DNA from: Myxococcales bacterium
GTDB lineage: Bacteria > Myxococcota_A > Polyangia > Polyangiales > Polyangiaceae
NCBI GenBank assembly: GCA_016706225.1
Contig: JADJKB010000025.1
Coordinates: 558,001 to 622,000 of the forward strand
Direction: 5' to 3'
DNA length: 64,000 nt
The notes under the pieces were generated by a model that did no database searches, was not told the DNA's origin, and saw only the letters and a program-made list of their open reading frames with translations. The position numbers were made by a program, and so were the translations under genes. Every line of letters starts with the position of its first letter. Position 1 is the stretch's first letter. Positions 16,508-24,750 of the stretch are shown here, one piece after another.

Positions 16508-18678
16508 GGGGTCGAGCCGAACGCGTGTGTGTGACCGGGCTCGGCGGGATCTCGGCGTTGGGCGGTACACTGCCACGGAGCTTCGCCCGCCTGTGCGCCG
16601 GTGAGACTGGGATCGGCCCGCTCACGGCCTTCGACGTCGGAGGGCAACGGGGGCAGCTGGCCGCCGAAGTGGGTGAGCTCGCGGCGAACCTCCGGGCTCT
16701 CGAGGCTCGAGAAGACTGGTCGCGGAGCGACATCCTTGCCCTCGCAGCCGCGCGGGAGGCCATCGCGAGCGCCGGCTTGACGGGATCACTCAGCGACACG
16801 GCGCTGGTCGTCGGGGGGACGACCGGCGGGATGCGGGAGGCGGAGACCCTGCTGGCAGGTGATCCGCAGCGGCTCAGTCAGAGCGCGGCTCGGCGGCTGT
16901 TGTCCTATCCGCTGTCGACCTCGGCCGAGCAGCTGATGCAGGCACTCGGCACCGGGGCGAGTGGGGCGTCGCTGTGCAGCGCTTGCTCGAGCGGCGCCAA
17001 CGCGCTCGCGCTCGGGGCCGGCTCGATCGCTTCGGGTCGCACGGCGCGGGCACTGTGCGGCGGCACGGACGCACTGTGTCGGCTGACGTTCTCCGGCTTC
17101 AACGCCCTGGGTGTGATGGCACCGGAAGCGTGCCGACCGTTCGACGTGCAGCGCACGGGACTCGTGCTGGGGGAGGGCGCGGCGTTCCTCGTGCTCGAGT
17201 CCGAGACCGAGGCGCGGCGGCGCGGTGCCAGGATCTTGGCTTGGCTCGACGGCTGGAGTGTGGGAGCCGAAGCCCATCACATCACCCACCCGGAGCCTTC
17301 GGCCGAGACGGCGGCTCGGCTGCTGATGCGGGCGCTCCGTCGCGGCGGAGTCGAGATCGCGGAGCTCGACTACGTCAACGCCCACGGTACCGCGACCGCG
17401 CAAAATGACGCGGCAGAGGCTCGGGCATTTGCGCGGGCGTTCGGTGACGATGCCGGGCGCATCTACGTCTCGTCCTCCAAGGGACAGGTAGGACACACCC
17501 TCGGCGCGGCTGGCGCGCTGGAGGCAGCCTTCACTGTCATGGCGATCGACGCCGGGATGGCGCCTCCAACCGGTGGGCTCGTCACCCCGGATCCGGAGCT
17601 TCACCTTCGCCACGTGATGGGTCGGGCGGTTCCCGTGGCGATTCGGACTGCGGTCTCGACCTCGTTCGGTTTTGGTGGTGCGGGCACCGTGCTCTTGTTC
17701 AGCCATCCGGACCGTGAGCTCACGCAGGCCAGGGAAACGAATATCCCGCTGCGCGTGGTCTCGGTCGCGACGTTGTCGGCTGTCGGCGTGCGCCGGGACC
17801 AAGACGTACTGAGTCGCGCCGACATGAAGGCTGTAGAGCCGCAGCGACCTTGGGTGGAGTCGTTGGAAGCGGCGCGTTCACGCCGCTTCGATTCCGCGTC
17901 GGCGATGATGACCGTTGGCGCCGGCGAGACCCTGAGGGAAGTAGCTCGACCCGACAAGGAAGTCGGGTTGGTCGCAGGCTCCGCCTACGGCAACGTCGAG
18001 CGCTCGGTCGTCTTCCTTCAACGCCTCTTCAGGCAGGGGCCACGTTTCGCCAGTCCTGCGGATTTTCCGCACCTCGTGCCCTCGGCTGCCGTCGGCAATG
18101 CGTCGATCTACCATCAGCTGGTGGGCCCGGTGCTGGCCGTCGCAGATCTGGTGACCAGCGCGGAGTCCGCCTTCACCGTGGCGCTCAGCTTGCTCGAAGA
18201 TGAACAGGCCGACGCCATCGTGAGTGCATCGGTCGAGCCGCACGACGGCGTGGTCGAACGCGTGCTCGGACCGCTGTGTCTGGACCAACCGCCAGAGGGT
18301 ACCCGCCGGGGTGAGGGTGGGAGTTTCGTGCTCCTCGCCCGCGGTCGAGAGCCGGGTGGCGTCGAGGTTGTCTACTGGTCCGATGCCGCGAAGCCAGGCT
18401 CCTTGCCCATCCCCGCAGGCGCCCGCTCCGTGGTGGTGCGGAGCGGCGGCGCTGAAAACGAGGCTTTTGTCGCTGCTTCGGGCTGGCGGGGGGTACGCTG
18501 TTTCGCGCCGGCCATGGACGGAATTCCCCACGAAGCGCGCGGCGGATTCGCACTGGCCCATGCGGTCGCATTGCTCTTCGCTGGCGAGGCCGACGAGGCC
18601 CTCGTCGCGGCGGTGGGCAAGGGCAAGAGCTACGCTTTCGTGTTCAAACGCGAGAACCTCGGCGACGGGAACGGATGA
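16504..18678 (+). CDS. Ketosynthase fused to a dead ketosynthase-like half
   Basis: 724 residues. Residues 1-403 form a complete FabF-type ketosynthase with the triad Cys161 (LCSACSSGANA), His294 (NAHGTATAQND) and His331 (GQVGHTLGAAG), and a C-terminal SFGFGGAGTVLLF. Residues 415 to about 700 form a second ketosynthase-N-like domain (VGLVAGSAYG, PSAAVGNASIYHQLVGP). There the nucleophile position reads DLVTSAES, with Thr551 where Cys would be, and the two His motifs are absent. This matches an inactive chain-length-factor-like partner fused to the active half, as in PfaC or type II polyketide KS-CLF pairs. Coupled to the ACP before and, by ATGA overlap, to the next ketosynthase. Confidence 0.88.
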   Translation: MRGRAERVCVTGLGGISALGGTLPRSFARLCAGETGIGPLTAFDVGGQRGQLAAEVGELAANLRALEAREDWSRSDILALAAAREAIASAGLTGSLSDTALVVGGTTGGMREAETLLAGDPQRLSQSAARRLLSYPLSTSAEQLMQALGTGASGASLCSACSSGANALALGAGSIASGRTARALCGGTDALCRLTFSGFNALGVMAPEACRPFDVQRTGLVLGEGAAFLVLESETEARRRGARILAWLDGWSVGAEAHHITHPEPSAETAARLLMRALRRGGVEIAELDYVNAHGTATAQNDAAEARAFARAFGDDAGRIYVSSSKGQVGHTLGAAGALEAAFTVMAIDAGMAPPTGGLVTPDPELHLRHVMGRAVPVAIRTAVSTSFGFGGAGTVLLFSHPDRELTQARETNIPLRVVSVATLSAVGVRRDQDVLSRADMKAVEPQRPWVESLEAARSRRFDSASAMMTVGAGETLREVARPDKEVGLVAGSAYGNVERSVVFLQRLFRQGPRFASPADFPHLVPSAAVGNASIYHQLVGPVLAVADLVTSAESAFTVALSLLEDEQADAIVSASVEPHDGVVERVLGPLCLDQPPEGTRRGEGGSFVLLARGREPGGVEVVYWSDAAKPGSLPIPAGARSVVVRSGGAENEAFVAASGWRGVRCFAPAMDGIPHEARGGFALAHAVALLFAGEADEALVAAVGKGKSYAFVFKRENLGDGNG

Positions 18679-20525
18679 CCGCAGCCATCGTGGCGTTCGG
18701 GGCCGTATCCGCTCAGGGGCGAGGGCGCGCGGCGTTTGCCTGCGGTGATGCGGGTGAGCCCGCGAAGTGTCTCGTTGCCCGCGACCCGGAGCTCGCAGCC
18801 GCGGGTCTGTGCAAGCCGTTTGCCGCGCGTGTGCCGGACTTGTCGCTCCCCGAGACCCACGACCGCGCTCGAGAGCTCCTGCGCATTGCGGCCCTCGAGC
18901 TGCGCACTCAGCTGGAGCGCGAGCTGCCGGACTACCGCTCGCGGCGTGTGGGTCTGGTGATCGGGACCTCGGGCGGCGGCATGCCGAGCTTTCAGCGCGC
19001 GATGCTGGAGCTCTCACTCGGGCGCACGCTGTCGACCGAGCTTGCGCGCGCTACGCCCTACTTCGGCCCGCTCTCGGCGATCGATGCCGTGTTCCCGGTC
19101 GATCCGGCGTTGCGCGTGCAGATCCTCGCGGCCTGCGCGTCGTCGACGTTTGCGCTGGGGCACGCGCTCGCATGGCTCGAGAGCGGCGTTGCAGAGTTGG
19201 TGATTGCCGGCGGTTACGACGCGCTCTCGTCCTTCATCGCTGCGGGCTTCGAGGCCCTGGGCGCCACCTGCGCGACCCCGACGCCGTTTCGACTCTCTCG
19301 TGCCGGCCTCGCGCTCGGGGAGGGGGCCGCGCTGGTTGCGTTGGTGCCGACTGCGTCCGCGCCGAAGGGCTGGGTGCTCGGCTTCGGCGCGTCGAGTGAT
19401 GCCGTGCACGTTACCGCGCCGGACCGCACGGGTTCAGGCTTGGCCCGCGCGGCAGAGCAGGCGCTAACCCGGGCCGGTTGCGGCGGCGAACGGCTGCGCC
19501 TGGTCAACGCCCATGGAACCGGGACGTCCTACAACGACGCCGCCGAAGCGTTGGCGATCGACCGGGCGCTGGGGACGAACGCGAGCGCGGCCGTCGTGCA
19601 CGCGCTCAAGGGCACGCTCGGCCACACCCTGGGTGCGGCCGGAGTGCTCGAGGTGTTGTCCGCAATCGACGCGCTCGAGCGCAGGCTCGCGCCTGCCACC
19701 CACGGTTCGGGTGAAGTTGAGCCTGCGCTCCGCGCGCGACTGCTCGACCGCACCGAAGCCGCAAGCGACGGTTTGTGTTTGAAGCTCTCGAGCGCCTTCG
19801 GTGGTGCGAACGCGGCACTCGTGCTCGGCAGAGACGCTGCGCCCGCGCCCATCGCGCCCCTCCGGCAGGTAGCACTTTTGGCGGTTGCGCCTGCCGTCGA
19901 ATCCGCAGATGCAGCGAGCTTGACGGGTCGAGTCCTGACCGAGCCGATGAAACTCCGGCGCATGGATCCTCTGTCGCTCCTCAGTGTGGGCGCGGCACTC
20001 GGGGTCAGCGACCGGTGTCCACTCGGGCCGGCCGCGGGGGTCATCGTGGGGACCGCCATGGCGACCCTCGAGCAGAACGCCGCCTTCGAGCGCCAGCGCC
20101 TGGCACGGGGAGCCGAACCTCGGCGCTTTCCCGCGACCTCGCCCAACCTGTGTGCGGGGGAAGTCAGCATCGCGCTCGGGCTCCACGGTCCGAGCTTCAG
20201 CGTCGGCGCGGGGCCGAGCGCCTCGCTCGAAGCGCTACTCGTGGCCCACGATTGGATCGCCTCCGGCTGGGCGGACCAGCTGGTGGTCATCGCTGCCGAG
20301 TCCGTCGGCGTCGTGGCATCGGGGCTCTGGCAGGCAGCCGGTTGGCCTCTCCCCGCACACGGCGCGGCGGCGGCGGTCCTGGGGGTTGCGACGACACAAA
20401 CGCCCCTTGCCCGGCAGCGTCTGGCGGACGCCGCCAGGGCCGCGCAGGCGGCGGACGGAGCCCTCGGTGGCCGGCTTCCGGGGTGGCCCACGTTTCTCGA
20501 AGCGTTGGCGGGCCTCGGCCCCTGA
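18675..20525 (+). CDS. Second ketosynthase fused to a dead ketosynthase-like half
   Basis: 616 residues; start overlaps the previous stop (ATGA). Residues 1-388 are a ketosynthase with Cys154 (LAACASSTFALG), His280 (NAHGTGTSYND) and His317 (GTLGHTLGAAG). The N-terminus is shorter and more divergent than in FabF, beginning MTAAIVAFGAVS. Residues about 395-616 are a shorter ketosynthase-like half (GVIVGTAMATLEQ, NLCAGEVSIALGLHGPSFSV) in which the nucleophile position reads GPSAS, Pro514 replacing Cys. It therefore repeats the architecture of its neighbour: active KS plus inactive CLF-like half. Two such KS-CLF proteins with one ACP suggest a heterodimeric or two-step elongation system for an unknown lipid or polyene. 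No KR, DH or AT gene is adjacent. Confidence 0.87.
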   Translation: MTAAIVAFGAVSAQGRGRAAFACGDAGEPAKCLVARDPELAAAGLCKPFAARVPDLSLPETHDRARELLRIAALELRTQLERELPDYRSRRVGLVIGTSGGGMPSFQRAMLELSLGRTLSTELARATPYFGPLSAIDAVFPVDPALRVQILAACASSTFALGHALAWLESGVAELVIAGGYDALSSFIAAGFEALGATCATPTPFRLSRAGLALGEGAALVALVPTASAPKGWVLGFGASSDAVHVTAPDRTGSGLARAAEQALTRAGCGGERLRLVNAHGTGTSYNDAAEALAIDRALGTNASAAVVHALKGTLGHTLGAAGVLEVLSAIDALERRLAPATHGSGEVEPALRARLLDRTEAASDGLCLKLSSAFGGANAALVLGRDAAPAPIAPLRQVALLAVAPAVESADAASLTGRVLTEPMKLRRMDPLSLLSVGAALGVSDRCPLGPAAGVIVGTAMATLEQNAAFERQRLARGAEPRRFPATSPNLCAGEVSIALGLHGPSFSVGAGPSASLEALLVAHDWIASGWADQLVVIAAESVGVVASGLWQAAGWPLPAHGAAAAVLGVATTQTPLARQRLADAARAAQAADGALGGRLPGWPTFLEALAGLGP

Positions 20526-20637
20526 ACGGGTCCGCCTCGGTCGGGAAGAGCTTGCCCCGACCATTTTCGTTTGGCAGTGTGCCGTTGGGAATTGCCCCGG
20601 GCCACCGGCGCGTTGACCTCGAGACCCACCCGAACCC

Positions 20638-21120
20638 ATGCGCTTGAACGAGTCGATCTTCAGATACCGTTGGCTCTTGTTGGTGTCCCTGGCGGCGTGC
20701 GGGGGTCACACCATCCCCAATACCGACGTGGACGATACCGACGACAATCGCAAGGTCGTCACGTTCTGCGAGGAGTATCGCCGCGCGGTCGAGGGGAAGA
20801 AGATCGGCTTCCTGCTCCAGCTTGCCGACCCGAGTTACTACGAGGACGGCGGCAACAACGACGCCACCGACGACCTGGACTACGCCGGGCTGCGGTCGTA
20901 CCTGGAGGACCGCTTCGCAAAGACGAAGGGGATCCGCTACGAGATCCGCTATCGGCGGGTGGCCAAGGGTCGCAAGGACACCCTCCTGGTCGACTACACC
21001 TACAGCGCCAGCTACAAGATCCCGAGCGACGGGGGAGACGTCTGGCGGCACGTCGTTGCCGACAACCGCCTGGAGCTCTTGCCGGTCGGGGACAGCTTCA
21101 AGATCATCTCGGGAATGTGA
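20638..21120 (+). CDS. Small lipoprotein of unknown function
   Basis: 160 residues with a lipoprotein signal (MRLNESIFRYR, hydrophobic core, lipobox SLAAC, Cys21). The mature part is about 140 residues with helical then beta-rich segments (YRRAVEGKKIGFLLQLADPSYY, then YEIRYRRVAKG and LLVDYTYSASYKI). This gives the cone-like alpha+beta pattern of NTF2-like lipoproteins. It follows the second ketosynthase by 112 bases on the same strand. Exported and membrane-anchored; no specific role visible. Confidence 0.75.
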   Translation: MRLNESIFRYRWLLLVSLAACGGHTIPNTDVDDTDDNRKVVTFCEEYRRAVEGKKIGFLLQLADPSYYEDGGNNDATDDLDYAGLRSYLEDRFAKTKGIRYEIRYRRVAKGRKDTLLVDYTYSASYKIPSDGGDVWRHVVADNRLELLPVGDSFKIISGM

Positions 21121-21217
21121 GCCTTCGCTCGGTTTGACACGCCGCGTCAGCGCGGAAGTTGGTGCAACGAGCGTTCGTCCGTCAGATTATTGCTGGGGGA
21201 CAGAAAGAGCGCTCAGC

Positions 21218-22138
21218 ATGAAAAAGCCCACCGTGGCATTCGTCGGGACGGGGGGAGCGGCGCGAGGCATCGCGCACTTGGGTGTGCTCAAGGCGTGCGA
21301 GGAGCTTGGGATCCGACCCACGATCTTCGTGGGGGCGAGCGCCGGCGCGGTCGTGGCGGCGACCTACGGGCAGGGCATCCCACTCGACGTGCTGCTCGAC
21401 GGGTACCGACTGCCCTGGAAGCGCAGGCATGACGGCCCGCGTTTTCACATGAACACCTTCTTCGGGCTCCCCACCCTGCGCCAGCTGTTCGACCCGGGCT
21501 ATCTGACGAGTGGCCTCTTTTCCCTCGAGAAGCTCGAGCGCTACCTGCGCCATCACCTGCCGGTCAACGACTTCCGCAAGATCGACAATCGCCTGATCAT
21601 CACCGCAGTCGACATCGACCGCGCGGAGCGGGTGTTGTTCGGAAAGGGATACGACTCCGACACGCCGATCAGTCGAGCGGTCGCCGCCTCGTGCTCGGTG
21701 CCCGGATTGTTCCGTCCGTTCGAGATCAACGGCCGCTACCACCTCGACGGCGAGATCGCCCGCACACTGTCCGCCGACGTCGCGCTGGAGGCTGGCGCTG
21801 ACATCGTCATCGTCTCGAACATCTACCGCCCCGCGGAGGGCGAACAAGAGCGTCGCAGCATGGCGCGCCGGGGCCCGCTTCAGGTCATGAATCAGTCCCT
21901 GAACATCCTGCTCACCGAGAAAGAGCGTCGCGGCATCGCGCTCTACACTCAGGCGAACCCCCGCTGCACGTTCATCGACATTGCCCCGGACATCGGGCGT
22001 TTTGGCTATCTCAACCGATTCGCGGCCCGATCCCTGGTTCTGCGCGGGTACCGCGCGGCCCTGCAGACCCTGGCCTCGGCCAAGGAGCGCGGCGTCTTCG
22101 CGGCTCCGCGCGTCAGTGCATCCGGTCGACTGAACTAG
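21218..22138 (+). CDS. Patatin-like phospholipase
   Basis: 306 residues from ATG 21218 (GGGGGACAGAAAG upstream). Patatin fold motifs: oxyanion loop GTGGAARGIAHLGVL (10-24), nucleophile elbow GASAG with Ser41, and catalytic Asp176 in the DG dyad (HLDGEIA). No signal peptide, so it is cytoplasmic or peripheral, hydrolysing acyl groups of phospholipids or other lipids. As the last gene of the ketosynthase cluster direction it might release or recycle acyl chains made there; that is inference. Confidence 0.87.
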   Translation: MKKPTVAFVGTGGAARGIAHLGVLKACEELGIRPTIFVGASAGAVVAATYGQGIPLDVLLDGYRLPWKRRHDGPRFHMNTFFGLPTLRQLFDPGYLTSGLFSLEKLERYLRHHLPVNDFRKIDNRLIITAVDIDRAERVLFGKGYDSDTPISRAVAASCSVPGLFRPFEINGRYHLDGEIARTLSADVALEAGADIVIVSNIYRPAEGEQERRSMARRGPLQVMNQSLNILLTEKERRGIALYTQANPRCTFIDIAPDIGRFGYLNRFAARSLVLRGYRAALQTLASAKERGVFAAPRVSASGRLN

Positions 22139-22297
22139 CTAGAGCGCCGAACAGGTTGAACGTCGTTTGTTTTCAGCGACTTGCAATGTGTTCGGCGCTC
22201 GCGCGCGGAGCGCGCACGGCCGAAGGCCGGGGGTTTGGGGCGCAGCCCCAACGTAAGTGTCCTAGAACACGAGCAGCGCAAGCTGATCGGTGTTCTG
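22139..22297. repeat. Dispersed hairpin-rich repeat, copy 2
   Basis: About 159 bases nearly identical to 12573-12730, including the outer 12-base palindrome, the three internal hairpins and the terminal TAGAACAC hairpin (its second arm is slightly altered, GTGTTCT then GG). It begins right after the patatin stop and ends 9 bases before the convergent lipoprotein stop, so both full copies sit at gene 3-prime ends. Confidence 0.85.
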
Positions 22298-22305
22298 GGC
22301 TCGAC

Positions 22306-22968
22306 TCAGGGCAGGCTGAAATCTTCCGCCATGTCCACGATGCGGTAGTTGCCTCCGGCCGGCCTGAGCACGAACACGATTTCGTCGCCGAACAGGCGGG
22401 TCTTTCCGCCCCGGGGGTTGGCGATGGGCACGCGCACCACGACGTCGTCTGGTTGTGCCACCACACCGAGCGCGCGCGGCGGGCGCAGCGACCCAAGATC
22501 CACGGCGCGATAGGTCTCGATCTCACTATCGCGATAGACCGAGCCGGCGGCGAGTGAACCGTAGTCGAGGCGAGACAGCCGGAGCTGCCAGTATTGGCGT
22601 GCCTTCTGGCGTCCGGTCATGGGTCCGGCGCTGAGCCAGGCGTCGTCCGAGAGTAGCGGCTCGAGCTCGGGCAACGAAGCGTGGCTCACGGCGCGGAAGA
22701 AGCTGCGGACGAGCTCACGTGCCGCCGCAGGATCGGCGGGAGTCTTCAGCACGACGACACCCTGTTCGCTGTGCGCGGTCGAGGCAGGCGCCGGCAATTC
22801 GGACGCCGGGTCGACGGCAACACCCGGAGCACGTCGTGGGGCCGAGTCGAGCTGCGCCGTGGTGTCGAGCGCGCCGTGGCCCGCGGACGCACAGCCGCCC
22901 GCGCCGAGCCCGAGGCTCGAGATCAGCGCCGCAATGGCGCAGTCAGATCGCTTCCACGAGAGGGTCAT
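22306..22968 (-). CDS. Lipoprotein with NTF2/SnoaL-like C-terminal part
   Basis: 220 residues. A lipoprotein signal with lipobox GAGGC (Cys26) is followed by a low-complexity Ala/Ser/Pro linker (about 30-75). A compact domain follows with an FFRAVSHASLPELEPLLSDDAWL start, as in SnoaL/NTF2-like cone-fold domains, and ends in beta strands (DDVVVRVPIAN, DEIVFVLRPAGGNYRIVDM). Its start overlaps the end of the amidotransferase-like gene by 26 bases, so both are transcribed together from the right. Function unknown. Confidence 0.75.
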   Translation of the reverse strand: MTLSWKRSDCAIAALISSLGLGAGGCASAGHGALDTTAQLDSAPRRAPGVAVDPASELPAPASTAHSEQGVVVLKTPADPAAARELVRSFFRAVSHASLPELEPLLSDDAWLSAGPMTGRQKARQYWQLRLSRLDYGSLAAGSVYRDSEIETYRAVDLGSLRPPRALGVVAQPDDVVVRVPIANPRGGKTRLFGDEIVFVLRPAGGNYRIVDMAEDFSLP

Positions 22969-23773
22969 CCGTCCGCGAGAGCGTCACGATGCTCGGGCTC
23001 GGCACCGCTGTCCAGCCCGACGGAGTGGCATCGAGCTCCGAGGCGATCAGAGTGAAATGCGTGCTCTCGATGGCAGGGATCCTGAGGTGCATCCGGCTCT
23101 CGGCCCCCAGGAGCTCCTCGATGTCGTAGCGGCCCCGAAGCACCCGATACGCCATTCCGCCGTTGCGATGCACCGCCACCATCAGCTCACCGTTGGTGAC
23201 CAGGGTGTCACCGGTGTTCTGGCCCTGACCCTCTTCCGCCGACAGCCGGTCCACCAGGGCGATGCTGGAGCGAAGGGCGCCGACCACGTGCGGGGTCGGG
23301 ACACTACCGTCGTTGAGGTGACCGGAGTCGTGCAGGAACGACAGGAACAGGTGAAAGAAGATCTCACTGTCGGTCTCGCCCCGGACGTTCCGCCGCAAGA
23401 ACTCGGGCAACGACTCGAGCAGTCGGTCGCGCAGCTGCTCGAAGCCGCAGATCGTGCCCGTTTGCCCGAGTAACCACGACCGATAGCGGAAAGGGTGGGT
23501 GTTCTCGGTCCGCAGCTCCCCCACGGTTGCGCAGCGTACGTGCCCGAGCATGACGTCCGTGCGCAGGCCCCGCGCCGCCTCGGCAAGCTCGATCACGCTG
23601 CGGTCGTCCACCGGACGTCTTCGCAACAGGACTTCACCGGATTGATAGAAACCGATGCCCCAACCGAGGGGGTGTTCGGGGTCGGAGCGCGCAGTGAGGA
23701 CTTCGGAGTGCATCTCCAGCACCCGACTGCCCAAGTCCGCGCGGTTTCCAATGAACCCGAACATCCGTGCCAT
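22943..23773 (-). CDS. Class II glutamine amidotransferase-fold protein lacking catalytic residues
   Basis: 276 residues with the fold's layout: MARMFGFIGN at the N-terminus, GHVRCATVGELRTENTHPF (the R-x-A-T loop) at about 75-93, GETDSE near 135, and the later LVTNGELMVAVHRN. Family enzymes begin Met-Cys, where Cys2 is the nucleophile, and carry His-Asn-Gly in the oxyanion region. Here residue 2 is Ala (ATG GCA CGG ATG) and the HNG position reads GQTG. Both losses argue it no longer hydrolyses glutamine by the usual mechanism and may act as a binding or regulatory protein. It is the first gene of a two-gene minus-strand unit. Confidence 0.8.
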   Translation of the reverse strand: MARMFGFIGNRADLGSRVLEMHSEVLTARSDPEHPLGWGIGFYQSGEVLLRRRPVDDRSVIELAEAARGLRTDVMLGHVRCATVGELRTENTHPFRYRSWLLGQTGTICGFEQLRDRLLESLPEFLRRNVRGETDSEIFFHLFLSFLHDSGHLNDGSVPTPHVVGALRSSIALVDRLSAEEGQGQNTGDTLVTNGELMVAVHRNGGMAYRVLRGRYDIEELLGAESRMHLRIPAIESTHFTLIASELDATPSGWTAVPSPSIVTLSRTDDPLVEAI

Positions 23774-23946
23774 GGTCTTCGCTCCCGCCGCGTATGTCGG
23801 CGTTGATGCTCAAGCATGGGGCGTCCGCGCGCAGTTGTCACACCTTTCGTGGAGTCGCCTGCCGCAGTGTTCACGCGAGTCGGCCCTCAGGCCGCCGGGC
23901 CGCCAGGAAATTCGTCACGCACACGAGACCGCGATACCAATCTCTC

Positions 23947-24702
23947 ATGGAGCACGAGAGGTTTCGCGAGGCCCTGCTCTCCGTCATGGACCAGAAGGAG
24001 CACTGGGCTTGGCCGGGCTTTACTCGAGGGCTCGTCGCGAAGGCCCGCCTTCACGTCCATCTCGAGCAGGAATACGCCAGCTACGTTCGGGACTTCCCGG
24101 TGCTCGTGGGCCGAGCGTACGTTTTGTGTCCGATCGCCGCCGCGCGCCGCGAGCTGATCGAGAACGTGTACGAAGAGGAGACAGGCGCACTCCACGCGGG
24201 GCGCCCGCACCCCGAGCTGTTTCTGGAGTATCCGCGCGGACTCGGCATGGACCTCGCGCGTTTCGAGGACGTCGAGCTCCTGCCTGCCGCGCGCAGTTAC
24301 CGCGCGGTGCTCGACGACGCTACGCTGCGGGAGGGCTGGGAGGTAGCTGCGGCCGTCACGACGCTGTTCGTGGAGGGGACTCGCTTCGAGCGTGGGGAGC
24401 TCGACCCCGCGGCACCTCGCCGTCCCGAACCGCCGCTGGCGCAGCACCCACTCGTGCTGCACTACGGCTTGCCCCACGAGAGCCTCGCGCTGACCCGTGC
24501 GCATCGAAAGGTCGAAGGGTCACACCGGGCCGCGGCGTGGCGTGTCGTGCTCGAGCACGTGTCGAGCGAGCGCCGCGCAGAGGTCGTCCAGGCCATGCAG
24601 CGGGCGCTGCACGCCTGGCTCGCCTACCGGGACGCCGTTGCGGCCGCCGTAGGCCTCGAACGCGGGCCGGATGGCGTGCCCCGGAGGGCCGGCTCGCCCT
24701 AG
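23947..24702 (+). CDS. Haem-oxygenase-like iron-containing redox enzyme family (PqqC/TenA-like fold)
   Basis: 251 residues from ATG 23947, all helical. Candidate metal ligands follow the family pattern: H-x-x-L-E in ARLHVHLEQEY (about 36-42), ENVYEEETG (72-80) and HPELF (88-92), with a later helix around residues 170-200. Such proteins bind a diiron or single iron centre and carry out oxidative cleavage or oxidation of small acids. No signal peptide. It stands alone between divergent transcription on the left and the C2-PDZ lipoprotein on the right, so its substrate is unknown. The N-terminal start is supported by context only. Confidence 0.75.
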   Translation: MEHERFREALLSVMDQKEHWAWPGFTRGLVAKARLHVHLEQEYASYVRDFPVLVGRAYVLCPIAAARRELIENVYEEETGALHAGRPHPELFLEYPRGLGMDLARFEDVELLPAARSYRAVLDDATLREGWEVAAAVTTLFVEGTRFERGELDPAAPRRPEPPLAQHPLVLHYGLPHESLALTRAHRKVEGSHRAAAWRVVLEHVSSERRAEVVQAMQRALHAWLAYRDAVAAAVGLERGPDGVPRRAGSP

Positions 24703-24750
24703 CCCCGTAGCCCGCCGAGCGGTCCGGATGTGCTAGCCTCCGCGCCCAAG

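Noticed and set aside
20560..20600. Possible sigma54 promoter (TGGCAG...TTGGG)
   Set aside because: Spacing between the GG and GC elements does not match the -24/-12 pattern.
22156..22557. Short ORF starting in the dispersed repeat
   Set aside because: The same peptide fragment occurs at the other repeat copy, so it comes from the repeat sequence, and it is antisense to the lipoprotein gene.
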